Of a stretch of DNA of 64,000 bases, positions 9,402 to 18,896 are shown piece by piece. Below the pieces are notes generated by a model that was given only the letters and a program-made list of their open reading frames with translations, was not told the DNA's origin and ran no database searches. Source of the DNA: Candidatus Blautia intestinigallinarum (GTDB lineage: Bacteria > Bacillota > Clostridia > Lachnospirales > Lachnospiraceae). Location of the stretch: contig DXIX01000002.1 of assembly GCA_019112635.1 (NCBI GenBank), forward strand, positions 62,001 to 126,000, in the 5' to 3' direction. Position 1 is the first letter of the stretch. Each line of letters begins with the position of its first letter. Made by a program: the position numbers and the translations under genes.

Positions 9402-11699
9402 AATCCAGAATACCGCACTCGCCTTCAGGCCTTCTGCCAAAAGGGGCGGTGTGAATTCCAAATGCAGGCTATGGCTTCCAGCGGATATCTTCACTCCCTG
9501 GAATCCCAGGTCTGCTTTTTCTATCTCCTGTTCCTGGCCATCCACATAAATCTTCCATCCATTTTCGAATGGAATCTTAAAGACCAGATACCCATCTTCC
9601 TCTGAGTTCACCCATCCGGTGATCTCAGACTCTTTTTCCGGAGCATTCAGGAAAACCCGGGAGGTATTGGTATCTTCCGGAATCTCATCGGAGTCAAAAT
9701 AGTTCTCTCCATCTTCCAGAACCACTGCCTTACTCAAAATCTCTATGCCCTCTTCTCCCTTGGCGCACATCTGCCGGAAGCTTTCCTCTGAAATTGTATT
9801 GGTCTGAACACTTGCCACACTGGCAGATTTTGTATTCCGGTAAAGATAGATATCCCCAAACTGCGTAATCAGACGGTACCCGTACTGCTGCATGTCCCCG
9901 GATCTGGATATCACATAGCGGATTCCGCAAAATGCGGCAAAATCTGAATCCTGAGCCACTTTTGCGAACTGATAATGGTTGGTATCCGAATACATCAATG
10001 CCGGATAACAAGTCTGAACAAAATCTTTCAAATTTCCGTTCATCGTGGAATTATAGGTACTGATTCCCCGATACTCCTGTGCCAGAGAATCCATGCAGGC
10101 TGTCGCCCCCACATAAGTCTTTTCCACCCGGTAGAACTCCGGATCCGTGGCTCTTAGATAATTCAATGCCTGCCTGATATCCCGGCTATATAACTCTCCA
10201 AAATAAGACGAGTCTCCTTTCTTCAGAGCGACTCTCTCCACAAAACAGGCATTTCCCTCAGACACCATGTTGACTACGACAGCCAGAAGAAGCAGTGTGT
10301 ACAGTCCTTTCCGGAAAGTCTGAGTCTTCACCAGCCCCATACACAAAATCACTCCCGCCATAATCTCACCGGTCATAGCAAGAATACTGGCATTCGTCTT
10401 GTGCCCCACGAAAAATGCCCGGTCATACCCTGCATGATACACCTTGATCATCAGGAGGGTGGTGAGGATGAGCCCTACATAGCTGATTTTACCCGTCTCC
10501 ATCAGCCAGTCAACCATCCAGGCAGTCACAATGACAAAAATCGGAATGAAGATAAAAGTATAACGGCTGAAAGGTTCCGTAAATCCGTTGAAAATAATTC
10601 CTCCCAGCGGGAGTACCAACGCCAGGCCGATCATCGCCGCTATGGCGTATCCGATAACCTTTCTTCTCGTGGTATACTTGGTCCGCCACAAAAGGAACAG
10701 ATACTGAACTCCCAGAAATACAAACAGCGTGGAGGTGAACGTCACCGGATCCTCATAATAGTTGAGGTAGCCGGCATATCCAGACACATTTTCCACGGCC
10801 ATTCCCCGCAGGTTGCTGGAGAAAAAACGATCCAGCAAAGTCTCATAATAGACATTGGGATAGAGGGTCAGTCCATCTAAGATTCTGGATATCAAAGAGG
10901 TGTCACTCTCCATCCGGGCAGATACCCCGAAAATCACCGCCGCCGTGGGCAGAAGAACCATCAGACTCATTCCCACTCCCAGAAGGATACTTCCGCAGGA
11001 GGCAAAGAACAGTTTTACCTTTGCCTTCGTCTTCTCATGTTCCATCATGAGGAGACGTGCGATGAGATAAAAGCCCACCAGAATCATACTCATATAGGCC
11101 AGGTATGTGCTGTAGACAGCGGTGGCACAGACCATCAGCGGAAACAAGGGGGTAATTTTCTTTTTCTGAAGAGATCTCTCCAGCAAAAACAGCAGAACCG
11201 GCACATATACCGTAATCATACCGAATTGGTAATGCTGTCCCCACACAATGAGAAAACCATTCAGGCCATAAATGTAAGCCCCCAGAAGCTTTGCCTTCGC
11301 AGAAAAAGAATAGTATCCCAGAAGATGATACATGGCAAATCCCGCCAGCAGAATTCTTCCCAGCTGAATCCAGACCAGATAATACACCATATATTCCGGC
11401 CCTGTGATCACTCCCAGAAGATACAGAAGGATCAAAGAAGGGTCAAACAGATTCAGATTAAACATATTGGTTCCGAATCCGTTTGTGAAGTCCCACCAGG
11501 AAAAACTGCCTCTGCGGATGTGGTTGACGATGGTCTGGTAGTGCATGGTGTACTGCTGCCAGGTGTCATTTCCAGAATCGTTAAATACCGGCAGATCCCC
11601 GCCAAAAATATATCTCCAGTAAATACACAAGCCGCTGGCGAGAAGCATCGCCAGCAGCAGAAATTTTGTTTTTTGTTCTTTTGTTGCTAATCGTTTCAT
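9342..11699 (-). CDS. YfhO-family multi-pass membrane protein (GT-C-like)
   Basis: The 785-residue protein has a short basic start, a first membrane helix with an extracellular loop containing NDSGNDTWQQ, about a dozen further helices, a long C-terminal extracellular region of about 220 residues rich in beta structure (FENGWKIYVDGQEQEIEKAD), and a final helix. This is the YfhO architecture. In Bacillus and Listeria, YfhO-type proteins act in glycosylation of teichoic acids from polyprenyl-phosphate sugars on the outer surface. Here the context suggests decoration of the wall polysaccharide (inference). It follows rfbD by 20 bp on the same strand. Confidence 0.85.
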   Translation of the reverse strand: MKRLATKEQKTKFLLLAMLLASGLCIYWRYIFGGDLPVFNDSGNDTWQQYTMHYQTIVNHIRRGSFSWWDFTNGFGTNMFNLNLFDPSLILLYLLGVITGPEYMVYYLVWIQLGRILLAGFAMYHLLGYYSFSAKAKLLGAYIYGLNGFLIVWGQHYQFGMITVYVPVLLFLLERSLQKKKITPLFPLMVCATAVYSTYLAYMSMILVGFYLIARLLMMEHEKTKAKVKLFFASCGSILLGVGMSLMVLLPTAAVIFGVSARMESDTSLISRILDGLTLYPNVYYETLLDRFFSSNLRGMAVENVSGYAGYLNYYEDPVTFTSTLFVFLGVQYLFLLWRTKYTTRRKVIGYAIAAMIGLALVLPLGGIIFNGFTEPFSRYTFIFIPIFVIVTAWMVDWLMETGKISYVGLILTTLLMIKVYHAGYDRAFFVGHKTNASILAMTGEIMAGVILCMGLVKTQTFRKGLYTLLLLAVVVNMVSEGNACFVERVALKKGDSSYFGELYSRDIRQALNYLRATDPEFYRVEKTYVGATACMDSLAQEYRGISTYNSTMNGNLKDFVQTCYPALMYSDTNHYQFAKVAQDSDFAAFCGIRYVISRSGDMQQYGYRLITQFGDIYLYRNTKSASVASVQTNTISEESFRQMCAKGEEGIEILSKAVVLEDGENYFDSDEIPEDTNTSRVFLNAPEKESEITGWVNSEEDGYLVFKIPFENGWKIYVDGQEQEIEKADLGFQGVKISAGSHSLHLEFTPPLLAEGLKASAVFWILFLVFVAQFYYDKRKTKKN

Positions 11700-11719
11700 C
11701 CACTCTCATCTCCATGGAA

Positions 11720-12565
11720 TTATCCGCGGATAATTTTCAGATAGCGTGACAGCGCGTCCTGCCAGCTGGGCAGGCGTTTAAATCCCATCTCATCCAGCTT
11801 ATCTTTATTCAGGCGGCTGTTGTGAGGACGTTTTGCCTTAGCCTGAAATTCCTCACTGGTAACCGGAACCACATTGACAGAAATTCCTGCCTGACGGAAA
11901 ATCTCCACAGCAAACTCATACCAGGTGCACAGCCCCTCGTTCGTGGCATGATAGCGTCCGTATTTATCTGTCTCAATCATATCCACCAGAAGCCTGGACA
12001 GATCATAAGTATAGGTCGGAGATCCGACCTGATCATTGACCACAGTAATCGTGTCATGATTCTCGGCAAGCTTCAGCATGGTCTTAATGAAGTTCTTTCC
12101 ATTGACGCCGAACACCCAGGCAATACGGACAATAAAATACTTATCCAGATTCTCTTCAATGGCCAGCTCTCCTTCGTATTTCGTCTGACCGTACACGTTG
12201 AGGGGATCCCTCTTGTCATCCGGCTCCCAGGGGCGGGTTCCTTCCCCGTCAAATACATAGTCTGTGCTCAGATACAGCATGGGAATATCCAGCTTTTTAC
12301 ATACTTTTGCAATGTTTTCTGTTCCCTGGGCATTGACTTTCCTGCACAGATCCACGTTATCCTCTGCCGCATCCACCGCCGTGTAAGCCGCACAGTGAAT
12401 CACCTTGTCCGCTCCGGATTCTGTGATCACACGGTCCACCGCCTGGGCGTCCGTGATGTCCATCTCCTGCACATCCACGCCAATCCCTTCATATCCTCTC
12501 TTGGCCAGTTCATTCATCACATCGTATCCAAGCTGGCCTTTCGCACCTGTTACCAATACTTTCAT
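11720..12565 (-). CDS. rfbD: dTDP-4-dehydrorhamnose reductase
   Basis: The 281-residue protein starts with the NAD(P)-binding motif MKVLVTGAKGQLG and has the short-chain reductase YxxxK dyad in VYGQTKYEGE (about 129-133). The family STDYVFDG motif is also present. It performs the last step to dTDP-L-rhamnose, reducing the 4-keto sugar with NAD(P)H. The other three pathway genes lie at 22-24.6 kb on the same strand, separated from rfbD by the exporter and polymer-building genes. It has a good ribosome site (AGGAGGTGTACA). Confidence 0.95.
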   Translation of the reverse strand: MKVLVTGAKGQLGYDVMNELAKRGYEGIGVDVQEMDITDAQAVDRVITESGADKVIHCAAYTAVDAAEDNVDLCRKVNAQGTENIAKVCKKLDIPMLYLSTDYVFDGEGTRPWEPDDKRDPLNVYGQTKYEGELAIEENLDKYFIVRIAWVFGVNGKNFIKTMLKLAENHDTITVVNDQVGSPTYTYDLSRLLVDMIETDKYGRYHATNEGLCTWYEFAVEIFRQAGISVNVVPVTSEEFQAKAKRPHNSRLNKDKLDEMGFKRLPSWQDALSRYLKIIRG

Positions 12566-12621
12566 TGTACACCTCCTGTGTTTTGTCTCCTTCTATCTCT
12601 GATTTATATTTTCCGCATTTC

Positions 12622-15066
12622 TCAAAGTCTTTTCAGAGAAAAGTCCTGGCTGTCCAAAGTCAAATTCGGATTATAGTAGGGATCCGGTTTGCGGAAGATA
12701 TCCGGCCAATGCTGTTCCAGCGTCGCGATCTCTTTGTTGAAACGCGCAATTTTCTCCGGTGTATCCTCCAGTCCTCTGGACTTTGACTCATAGTGATACA
12801 GCTCCGCATAAGGATTGTATACCACCAGTTTCCCATAATCCCTGACTTTAATACAGAAATCAATGTCATTGAACGCTACCTGCAGATCCTCACTCAAACC
12901 TCCGACTGCGTCGAAAATCTCTTTTTTCACCATCATACAGGCCGCTGTCACTGCGCTGTAATCCTGTGCACAGATGATTCTGTGGCAGTATCCGGTGGAA
13001 GTTCTCGGCTGCTGGACAAAACAATGTCCCGCGATTCCTCCAAATCCCAGCACAACTCCGGCGTGCTGAATCGTATCATCCTCATAATACAGCCTTGCTC
13101 CCACAATTCCCACATCATCTCTCATGCAGTATCCCAGCAGTTCTTCCAGACAATCCGGATTAATGATCTCCGTGTCATTGTTCAGCAAAAGCAGATACTC
13201 GCCTTTTGCCTCCTTTGCGCCAAAATTATTGATGGCGGAATAGTTAAACGGTCCATCCCAGTAAAGCACATGCGCCTTCGGATCTTCCTTTTCCAGTTTC
13301 TGATAGTATTCGAAGGTCTCCTTCTGCGTACTGTTGTTTTCCACAATAATATACTCATAATTTTGATAGGTGGACTTCTCCTCTATGGAATTCATACACC
13401 GTCTCAAATCTTCGATATGATCTTTATTCGGAATGATAATGGAGATCAATGGATCATAATCTCTTATAAATTTTGTCCGGTACAGTCCCAGATATTCTCC
13501 CTGAAGAACCTCTGCCTTCACGCCGATCCTGTCATAATGTGCCTGGACTGCTCTTTGTCCCGCGTCAAAAGCATAACGTTTGCTCTCCGGGTTCTCGGAA
13601 GTGGACTGCTCATGGCTCCTCCAATGGTAGAGAATCTTCGGCACATGGCAGATCTGATCCGTCGCTTCCACACAGCGGAAGATAAAATCATAATCCTGCG
13701 CCCCATCGTATTCCGGCCTTAACATCCCAACCTTCTCGATCAGACTTTTCTTCGCCATGAACAGATGACAGATATAATTCACGGAACACAGCAGATCCAG
13801 GTTGAAATCCGGCTTAAAATGCGGCTGGAAAAACTTGTTGCCGTCCATAGTCATCTTATCCTCATCCGAATAAAAGACTTCCAGTTTCGGATTCTCATTA
13901 TATGCCTTCACATACTCAAACAGCGCATTGGCTGTCAGAACATCATCGTGGTCTGCGAAAGCCACAAAATCTCCTGTGGAAATCCCCATCGCTGCATTGG
14001 TATTCTGGGAAATCTGAAGGGGCTTTTCAGAAGAGATCACCCGGATCCTGGAATCTTTCTCCTGGTATTCCTTCAGCACCTGCTCCAGCGGAGAATTTGC
14101 TCCGCTTCCATCCGACAGACACAGTTCCCAATTGGAATAGGTCTGGGCTTGAACAGACTCGATCAGCTGTCTCAAATACTCCCGATCCGTCTTATACAGG
14201 GGCACAACAATACTGATCTTCGGCGTGAGCGAAAATTTGGTCTTCCTTTGTCTCTCCAGCTCCGCACTGGAAGGCAGATGTTTCGGCAGCCACTTCTGAT
14301 AGTCCACAGGCCGTTCTTTGACCGTTGTCAGCTTGTGAAATGCTTTCACCGCCAAGGCTCTCGCCCCATGGGTTTTCAGATAACTCATTCCCTTTTTGCG
14401 GTATTTCTCCACCTTGTTTTTCAATATCACTGCCGGCTGCAGACTGACCACATGTACCGCTTTCGCTTCCGGAGTCCAGAAGACCAGATACAGTTTTTTA
14501 CTCTGAATCTGCTCCAGCTGAATGAAAAATCCACATTTCTCTTCCACCTGGCATTCCTTGTACATCTCTGTCACATCCACACGGTTTGTCATCTGAATGC
14601 TGCAGGAAACCGGTGTTTTGTTCTCGTCGAAAACCTTAACCGCCACACGCTGCTGGGCTACAGCCCATCCTCTGAGCTGGCACGTCTTCTCTTTGACATT
14701 TACCCGCTCCTCTTCCATATAATACTGGGGCTTTCCCTGACGTGCCAGAAGCTCTCTCACACTGATGGTAAACCAGGTCTGACGGTCTCCTTCCAGCACC
14801 GCCATAATCTTCAATTTCGAGAATTCTTTTAAATTATCCGGCAGGTCCACATACACCGTCACCTTCCTGCCGTTCAACAATTCCCATTCTTTGAAACGCT
14901 CCAGGGCACTTGTGGTCTCCCAGTCTTCCATCCTCGCCTCGATCCGCACGGAATCCAGATAGGCCTCCACCTCATATTCTTTTGGAAAAGTTCCCTGGAG
15001 AATATAGATATTCGGATTGAGCAGGTGAAACCGTTCTCTTTTGACTTCCAGTAACTGCTGATTCAT
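12622..15066 (-). CDS. Large GT2 glycosyltransferase with N-terminal beta-rich region and tandem GT2 modules
   Basis: The protein has about 814 residues. The first 270 or so form a beta-rich region with no recognised catalytic motif. Then come GT2 module 1 (KISIVVPLYKTDREYL; AFADHDDVLTANALFEYV) and module 2 (LISIIIPNKDHIEDL; LLLLNNDTEII). Both keep DxD-like sites, so two transfer steps on one polypeptide are possible. It is close in sequence to the next gene and to the second half of the 4795-6687 gene. The track start at 15075 is TTG. The ATG at 15066, one base past the upstream stop (TGAGATG), is preferred as a translationally coupled start. Confidence 0.9.
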   Translation of the reverse strand: MNQQLLEVKRERFHLLNPNIYILQGTFPKEYEVEAYLDSVRIEARMEDWETTSALERFKEWELLNGRKVTVYVDLPDNLKEFSKLKIMAVLEGDRQTWFTISVRELLARQGKPQYYMEEERVNVKEKTCQLRGWAVAQQRVAVKVFDENKTPVSCSIQMTNRVDVTEMYKECQVEEKCGFFIQLEQIQSKKLYLVFWTPEAKAVHVVSLQPAVILKNKVEKYRKKGMSYLKTHGARALAVKAFHKLTTVKERPVDYQKWLPKHLPSSAELERQRKTKFSLTPKISIVVPLYKTDREYLRQLIESVQAQTYSNWELCLSDGSGANSPLEQVLKEYQEKDSRIRVISSEKPLQISQNTNAAMGISTGDFVAFADHDDVLTANALFEYVKAYNENPKLEVFYSDEDKMTMDGNKFFQPHFKPDFNLDLLCSVNYICHLFMAKKSLIEKVGMLRPEYDGAQDYDFIFRCVEATDQICHVPKILYHWRSHEQSTSENPESKRYAFDAGQRAVQAHYDRIGVKAEVLQGEYLGLYRTKFIRDYDPLISIIIPNKDHIEDLRRCMNSIEEKSTYQNYEYIIVENNSTQKETFEYYQKLEKEDPKAHVLYWDGPFNYSAINNFGAKEAKGEYLLLLNNDTEIINPDCLEELLGYCMRDDVGIVGARLYYEDDTIQHAGVVLGFGGIAGHCFVQQPRTSTGYCHRIICAQDYSAVTAACMMVKKEIFDAVGGLSEDLQVAFNDIDFCIKVRDYGKLVVYNPYAELYHYESKSRGLEDTPEKIARFNKEIATLEQHWPDIFRKPDPYYNPNLTLDSQDFSLKRL

Positions 15067-15067
15067 C

Positions 15068-17611
15068 TCACTCAATTCCTTTCTTCTTGTCTTTTTCTAT
15101 CTCTTCCACAATCTCAAATTTCTCATAGGCACTGCAGATCGAACAGTCTCCTCTCACCAGAGTCAGATTGGGATTGTAATAAGGATCTCCCTGTTCCAGA
15201 ATTCCTGCCCATTTCTCACGGAATCTGCGGATCTCCTTTTTAAACCTTGCTTTCTTCTCCGGCGTATCCTCAAATCCTCTGGATTTTGACTCATAATGGT
15301 ACAGCTCTGCATAGGGATGAAACACCACCAGCTGCCCCAGCGCTCTCACCTTCAGACATAAATCAATATCATTCAGCGCCACCACAAATTCTTCGTCAAA
15401 TCCTCCGATCAGCTGATAAATGGAACGCTTGATCATCAGGCAGGCCGCTGTCACCGCACTGATATCCTGAATGGCCGCCAGTCTTCCGAAATACCCTGTC
15501 TCGCCTCTGCGGAACCGGGTGAGGATATGTCCGGCAAATCCACCCACACCGACTACAACACCGGCATGCTGAACGGTATCATCCGAATAATAAAGCTTAG
15601 CTCCTACGATCCCCACATCTTCTCTCTGACAGTATCCCAGCATCTCGGACATCCAGTCCGGACTGATGACTTCGGTATCGTTGTTGAGCAAAAGGAGGTA
15701 TTCTCCTGTGGCGTATTCTGCCCCGTAATTGTTGATTGCAGAATAATTGAACGGCCCCTCCCAGGTTACCACCTTTACGTTGGAATATTTTCTCTGCAAT
15801 TCCTCGTAAAAAGCAAAGGTCTCCGGCAGTTCGCTGTTGTTCTCCACCACAATGATTTCGTAGTTCGGATAAGTGGTTTTCTCTTCGATGGAAACCACAC
15901 ATTTCTCCAGATCCTGTCTGTGGTCCTTATTCAGAATAATCACAGAAACCTTCGGATTCCCTTTCACTTTCATAATTGTCCGGAACACAATAAAGATTCC
16001 CGTGTACTCCACCACCGCATCGTATCCCATCCGGCGGTAGTGGTCTTCCAGGGCACGTTTCCCGGCATCGATGGCGTACTGTTTACTCTCTGGATTTCCA
16101 GCCGTGGAATTATCGTGCGCCCTCCAGTGGTATAGAACTTTAGGCACATGGGCAATGTGCTCTGTCTGTTCACAGCAGCGGAGAATGAAGTCATAGTCCT
16201 GTGCTCCATCATACTCAGACCGCAGCATTCCCACCCGGTCGATCAATGTTCTGCGTACCAGGAAAATATGACAGATATAGTTAATACTTCTCAGAAAGTC
16301 AAAATTAAAATCCGGCTTGAAGCGAGGAGAAGAGTGTACAGTTCCTTCACTGTTGATCAGATCTTCATCGGTATAGACAATGTCCGTTCTTGGATCTTTG
16401 TTGATGGCCTTTACCATCTCGAACAAGGCGTTGGGAGCCACCAGATCATCATGGTCACAGAACATCACATACTCTCCCGTTCCCATCCCGATGGCATAAT
16501 TCGTGTTGCCGGATATTCCCAGATTTTCCTTGATTTTCCGATAGTAAATCCGCTTCTCCGTTCCGTAGTGTTTCAGCAGATACTCTCCCGGTCTGGAACT
16601 GGTGCTTCCATCAGCCAGGCAGAGCTCCCAGTTGGCGTAACTCTGAGCCAGAATGGAATCCACCAATGCTTTCAGATATTTCTCCGGTGTATTAAACAGC
16701 GGAATTACAATACTGATCTTCGGCTCATAACTGAAATGGTAAGCCGCCTGTTCTTTTAGTTCCTTGGATGTGGCCTGATTTTTCTTCCACCAGTAGGCAT
16801 ATTTCTCACTCTCCGTATAGATTTCCTCTTTTACGAAATCCACAAAGCCTCCCACACCTCTGCTCTTTAGGACCTGAAGGTTTCTTGCTCCGTTCTCTCT
16901 TTTTAATACTTTTTTGACCCTTCCTCTCACGGAATTTTCGTAATCAAATTCCTTCATGTCGATCACTTTTTCCTTGGAAGTCAGGTCATTCCAGAATTTC
17001 AGGATCATTTTCTGAGAGGTGACTTTCTTCCTTGGCACCTCGATCACAAAACCGCAGGCATAATCCGGTTCCAATCCCTCTTCCTGGATCACATCACTTC
17101 GCACAATTCTGTAATTCGCTGTACAGGCGATCGGCCTTCCTTTCTCATCAGTCAGGGACATGTGATCCTGGCGGAGAGTGTCAATACACCAGCCCTGAAG
17201 CAGGACATCCTCTCCGTCCCTTTTCAGAACATCAATCTGGTAGCGGATAGAAAAATCCCGGTACTCCTGGGCCATCTGACGGCGTTCCTTCTGGATCAGT
17301 ACCTTTGATTCCTCACCCTGTTTGAGCCGGACCGTCACTCTCTCAAATCTCTGAAGCAGTACCTCCACATTGGAGATGACCACCTGAAATCCGATATTCT
17401 GGTCCTCTGGCTTCAACTCCGGCCGTGCCTCCAGCACATCCGGCCTTGGAAAGGCTATTGCCTGAAAAGAAATGGGAGTCACCTCATCTCCTCGAACCTG
17501 GATCTCAACGGGGCCTTCTCCCTGAGCCACCCGCCATCCCTGGATGATATATTCCCCCTGGTTTTTGCGGATGTATTTCTCCACATCCACAACTGCAATA
17601 ATTTTTCCCAT
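15068..17611 (-). CDS. Large GT2 glycosyltransferase with N-terminal beta-rich region and tandem GT2 modules, paralogue
   Basis: The 847-residue protein has the same plan as its downstream neighbour. A beta-rich N-terminal region of about 290 residues contains two similar sub-repeats (NQGEYIIQGWRVAQGEGPVEI and DGEDVLLQGWCID). GT2 module 1 reads KISIVIPLFNTPEKYL with MFCDHDDLVAPNALFEMV, and module 2 reads KVSVIILNKDHRQDLEK with LLLLNNDTEVI. The ATG at 17611 has GGAAAGCAATAGA upstream. By context it extends the rhamnose-containing chain. The repeated QGW element at the N-terminus may be a glycan-binding or protein-docking fold; that is inference. Confidence 0.9.
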   Translation of the reverse strand: MGKIIAVVDVEKYIRKNQGEYIIQGWRVAQGEGPVEIQVRGDEVTPISFQAIAFPRPDVLEARPELKPEDQNIGFQVVISNVEVLLQRFERVTVRLKQGEESKVLIQKERRQMAQEYRDFSIRYQIDVLKRDGEDVLLQGWCIDTLRQDHMSLTDEKGRPIACTANYRIVRSDVIQEEGLEPDYACGFVIEVPRKKVTSQKMILKFWNDLTSKEKVIDMKEFDYENSVRGRVKKVLKRENGARNLQVLKSRGVGGFVDFVKEEIYTESEKYAYWWKKNQATSKELKEQAAYHFSYEPKISIVIPLFNTPEKYLKALVDSILAQSYANWELCLADGSTSSRPGEYLLKHYGTEKRIYYRKIKENLGISGNTNYAIGMGTGEYVMFCDHDDLVAPNALFEMVKAINKDPRTDIVYTDEDLINSEGTVHSSPRFKPDFNFDFLRSINYICHIFLVRRTLIDRVGMLRSEYDGAQDYDFILRCCEQTEHIAHVPKVLYHWRAHDNSTAGNPESKQYAIDAGKRALEDHYRRMGYDAVVEYTGIFIVFRTIMKVKGNPKVSVIILNKDHRQDLEKCVVSIEEKTTYPNYEIIVVENNSELPETFAFYEELQRKYSNVKVVTWEGPFNYSAINNYGAEYATGEYLLLLNNDTEVISPDWMSEMLGYCQREDVGIVGAKLYYSDDTVQHAGVVVGVGGFAGHILTRFRRGETGYFGRLAAIQDISAVTAACLMIKRSIYQLIGGFDEEFVVALNDIDLCLKVRALGQLVVFHPYAELYHYESKSRGFEDTPEKKARFKKEIRRFREKWAGILEQGDPYYNPNLTLVRGDCSICSAYEKFEIVEEIEKDKKKGIE

Positions 17612-17636
17612 TCTATTGCTTCCTTTCCTTATTGTT

Positions 17637-18896
17637 TCACTCCTTGCCTCTCATTCCCCGATAACGCTGATAAGCTTTCCATACTTTCGTGTGTTCCATC
17701 TCATCAATCTTCCGCCCCAGCTGCTGTGTCTCTTCACGAAGTGAGCGGATCTGCGCCTCCTCCTTCTGGAATCTCCTGGCCATTCCCTCCAGGAAGCCTG
17801 CCTCCACAGGATGCACTTCCAGGTAAATCTCCAGCTCTTCTGCCCCTGCCGGTACTGGAATGTTCGTCAGATTCGGGTCATCTTTTGCGATGTAAATCCA
17901 TTGTCCGCTGCTCCATCCATTCTCGCAGTGATATTGTGCTGGAATGTCCCCCGGCTGAAAATTCAATTTGTGAATTTTCACCGCACAGGCACAGCTTCCC
18001 GGATCCACACGCAGATAATCCACACCTTCTGAGATCGGAACCCTTACTTGAACCTTTTCCTCCCGGATGGGATAGAGTCTGGAATGATGCTCCTCAAATC
18101 CTGTTCCGAAAGACTCATACACCTGCAGATTCTCTCCCATCAGGACTTTGATTTCCTTGATCCCCGGACTGATGTCCCGGTACATCTCCCGCATGGGGAC
18201 ATGATTTCCCGTGATGTAGCGCTGAAACTGTACTTCCATCTCCCGGTAAGCCTTCAGCTCCTGATCTGTAATTCCCAGCTTCTGGTAGGGCAAAAACTCA
18301 TGGAATCCCTGCCTTTTGCTGTGGGTGTCCACGTAATAATGCAGGGCACGGTACACTATATAATTTCCTGGTATGGGAAAATCGAAAGTCCACTCATAAT
18401 CAATGATTGTGGCAGGCTTCGCCAAAAGCAAATTGGAGCAGACCAGATCGATGTCTGAAACTTCCGCACAGAAAAGCCCATCCGGAAGCTTGGCATCCCC
18501 GAACACCTGCTCAAACATTGCCGTCTTCTCAAATTTTTTCCGACTGTGAACTTTTTGAAGAAATCGGAGATAGTTCATAAGATCCTGGAAAGCCTCTTCC
18601 TTAAATCCCTGATCCAGCTTCTCATCCAGATACTCCTCCAGGCTTTCTGCCTGAAGATAAGCCAGCCGGACACCATTCTCCATCTCTTCACACTCGTTAA
18701 AGGCAAGTCCGCAGTCCTTGAATGTCTCACCCAGTTCCTGCTGCCAGCGGAGCAGATTTTTCACATGGGGAAGCGCTTTTTCTCCTGCCGCTGTCTTTTC
18801 AATCCACCGTCTGTCCCCATCCTGGCAGATGTCTGTCCGGATGGAAAAACGGGGATCCCTCTCATTGGAGAACTTGGAATAAATAACTTTTCTCAT
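17637..18896 (-). CDS. Kinase-like protein with C-terminal beta domain and coiled coil (possible chain-capping kinase)
   Basis: The 419-residue protein is not a textbook family by eye, but kinase-fold landmarks are visible. There is a possible ATP-lysine in WIEKTAAGEKALPH (about 32-45). SDIDLVCSNLLL (about 150-161) fits the catalytic-loop pattern DxxxxN, although the usual His is Asp. IIDYEWTF resembles the metal-binding Asp segment. A beta-rich segment follows (about 270-365). The last 50 residues (FQKEEAQIRSLREETQQLGRKIDEME) form a clear coiled coil. Its start overlaps the stop of the methyltransferase gene by ATGA. This methyltransferase, kinase and coiled-coil order is that of E. coli WbdD, which caps O-polysaccharide and sets its length. 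Function here is inferred. Confidence 0.6.
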   Translation of the reverse strand: MRKVIYSKFSNERDPRFSIRTDICQDGDRRWIEKTAAGEKALPHVKNLLRWQQELGETFKDCGLAFNECEEMENGVRLAYLQAESLEEYLDEKLDQGFKEEAFQDLMNYLRFLQKVHSRKKFEKTAMFEQVFGDAKLPDGLFCAEVSDIDLVCSNLLLAKPATIIDYEWTFDFPIPGNYIVYRALHYYVDTHSKRQGFHEFLPYQKLGITDQELKAYREMEVQFQRYITGNHVPMREMYRDISPGIKEIKVLMGENLQVYESFGTGFEEHHSRLYPIREEKVQVRVPISEGVDYLRVDPGSCACAVKIHKLNFQPGDIPAQYHCENGWSSGQWIYIAKDDPNLTNIPVPAGAEELEIYLEVHPVEAGFLEGMARRFQKEEAQIRSLREETQQLGRKIDEMEHTKVWKAYQRYRGMRGKE

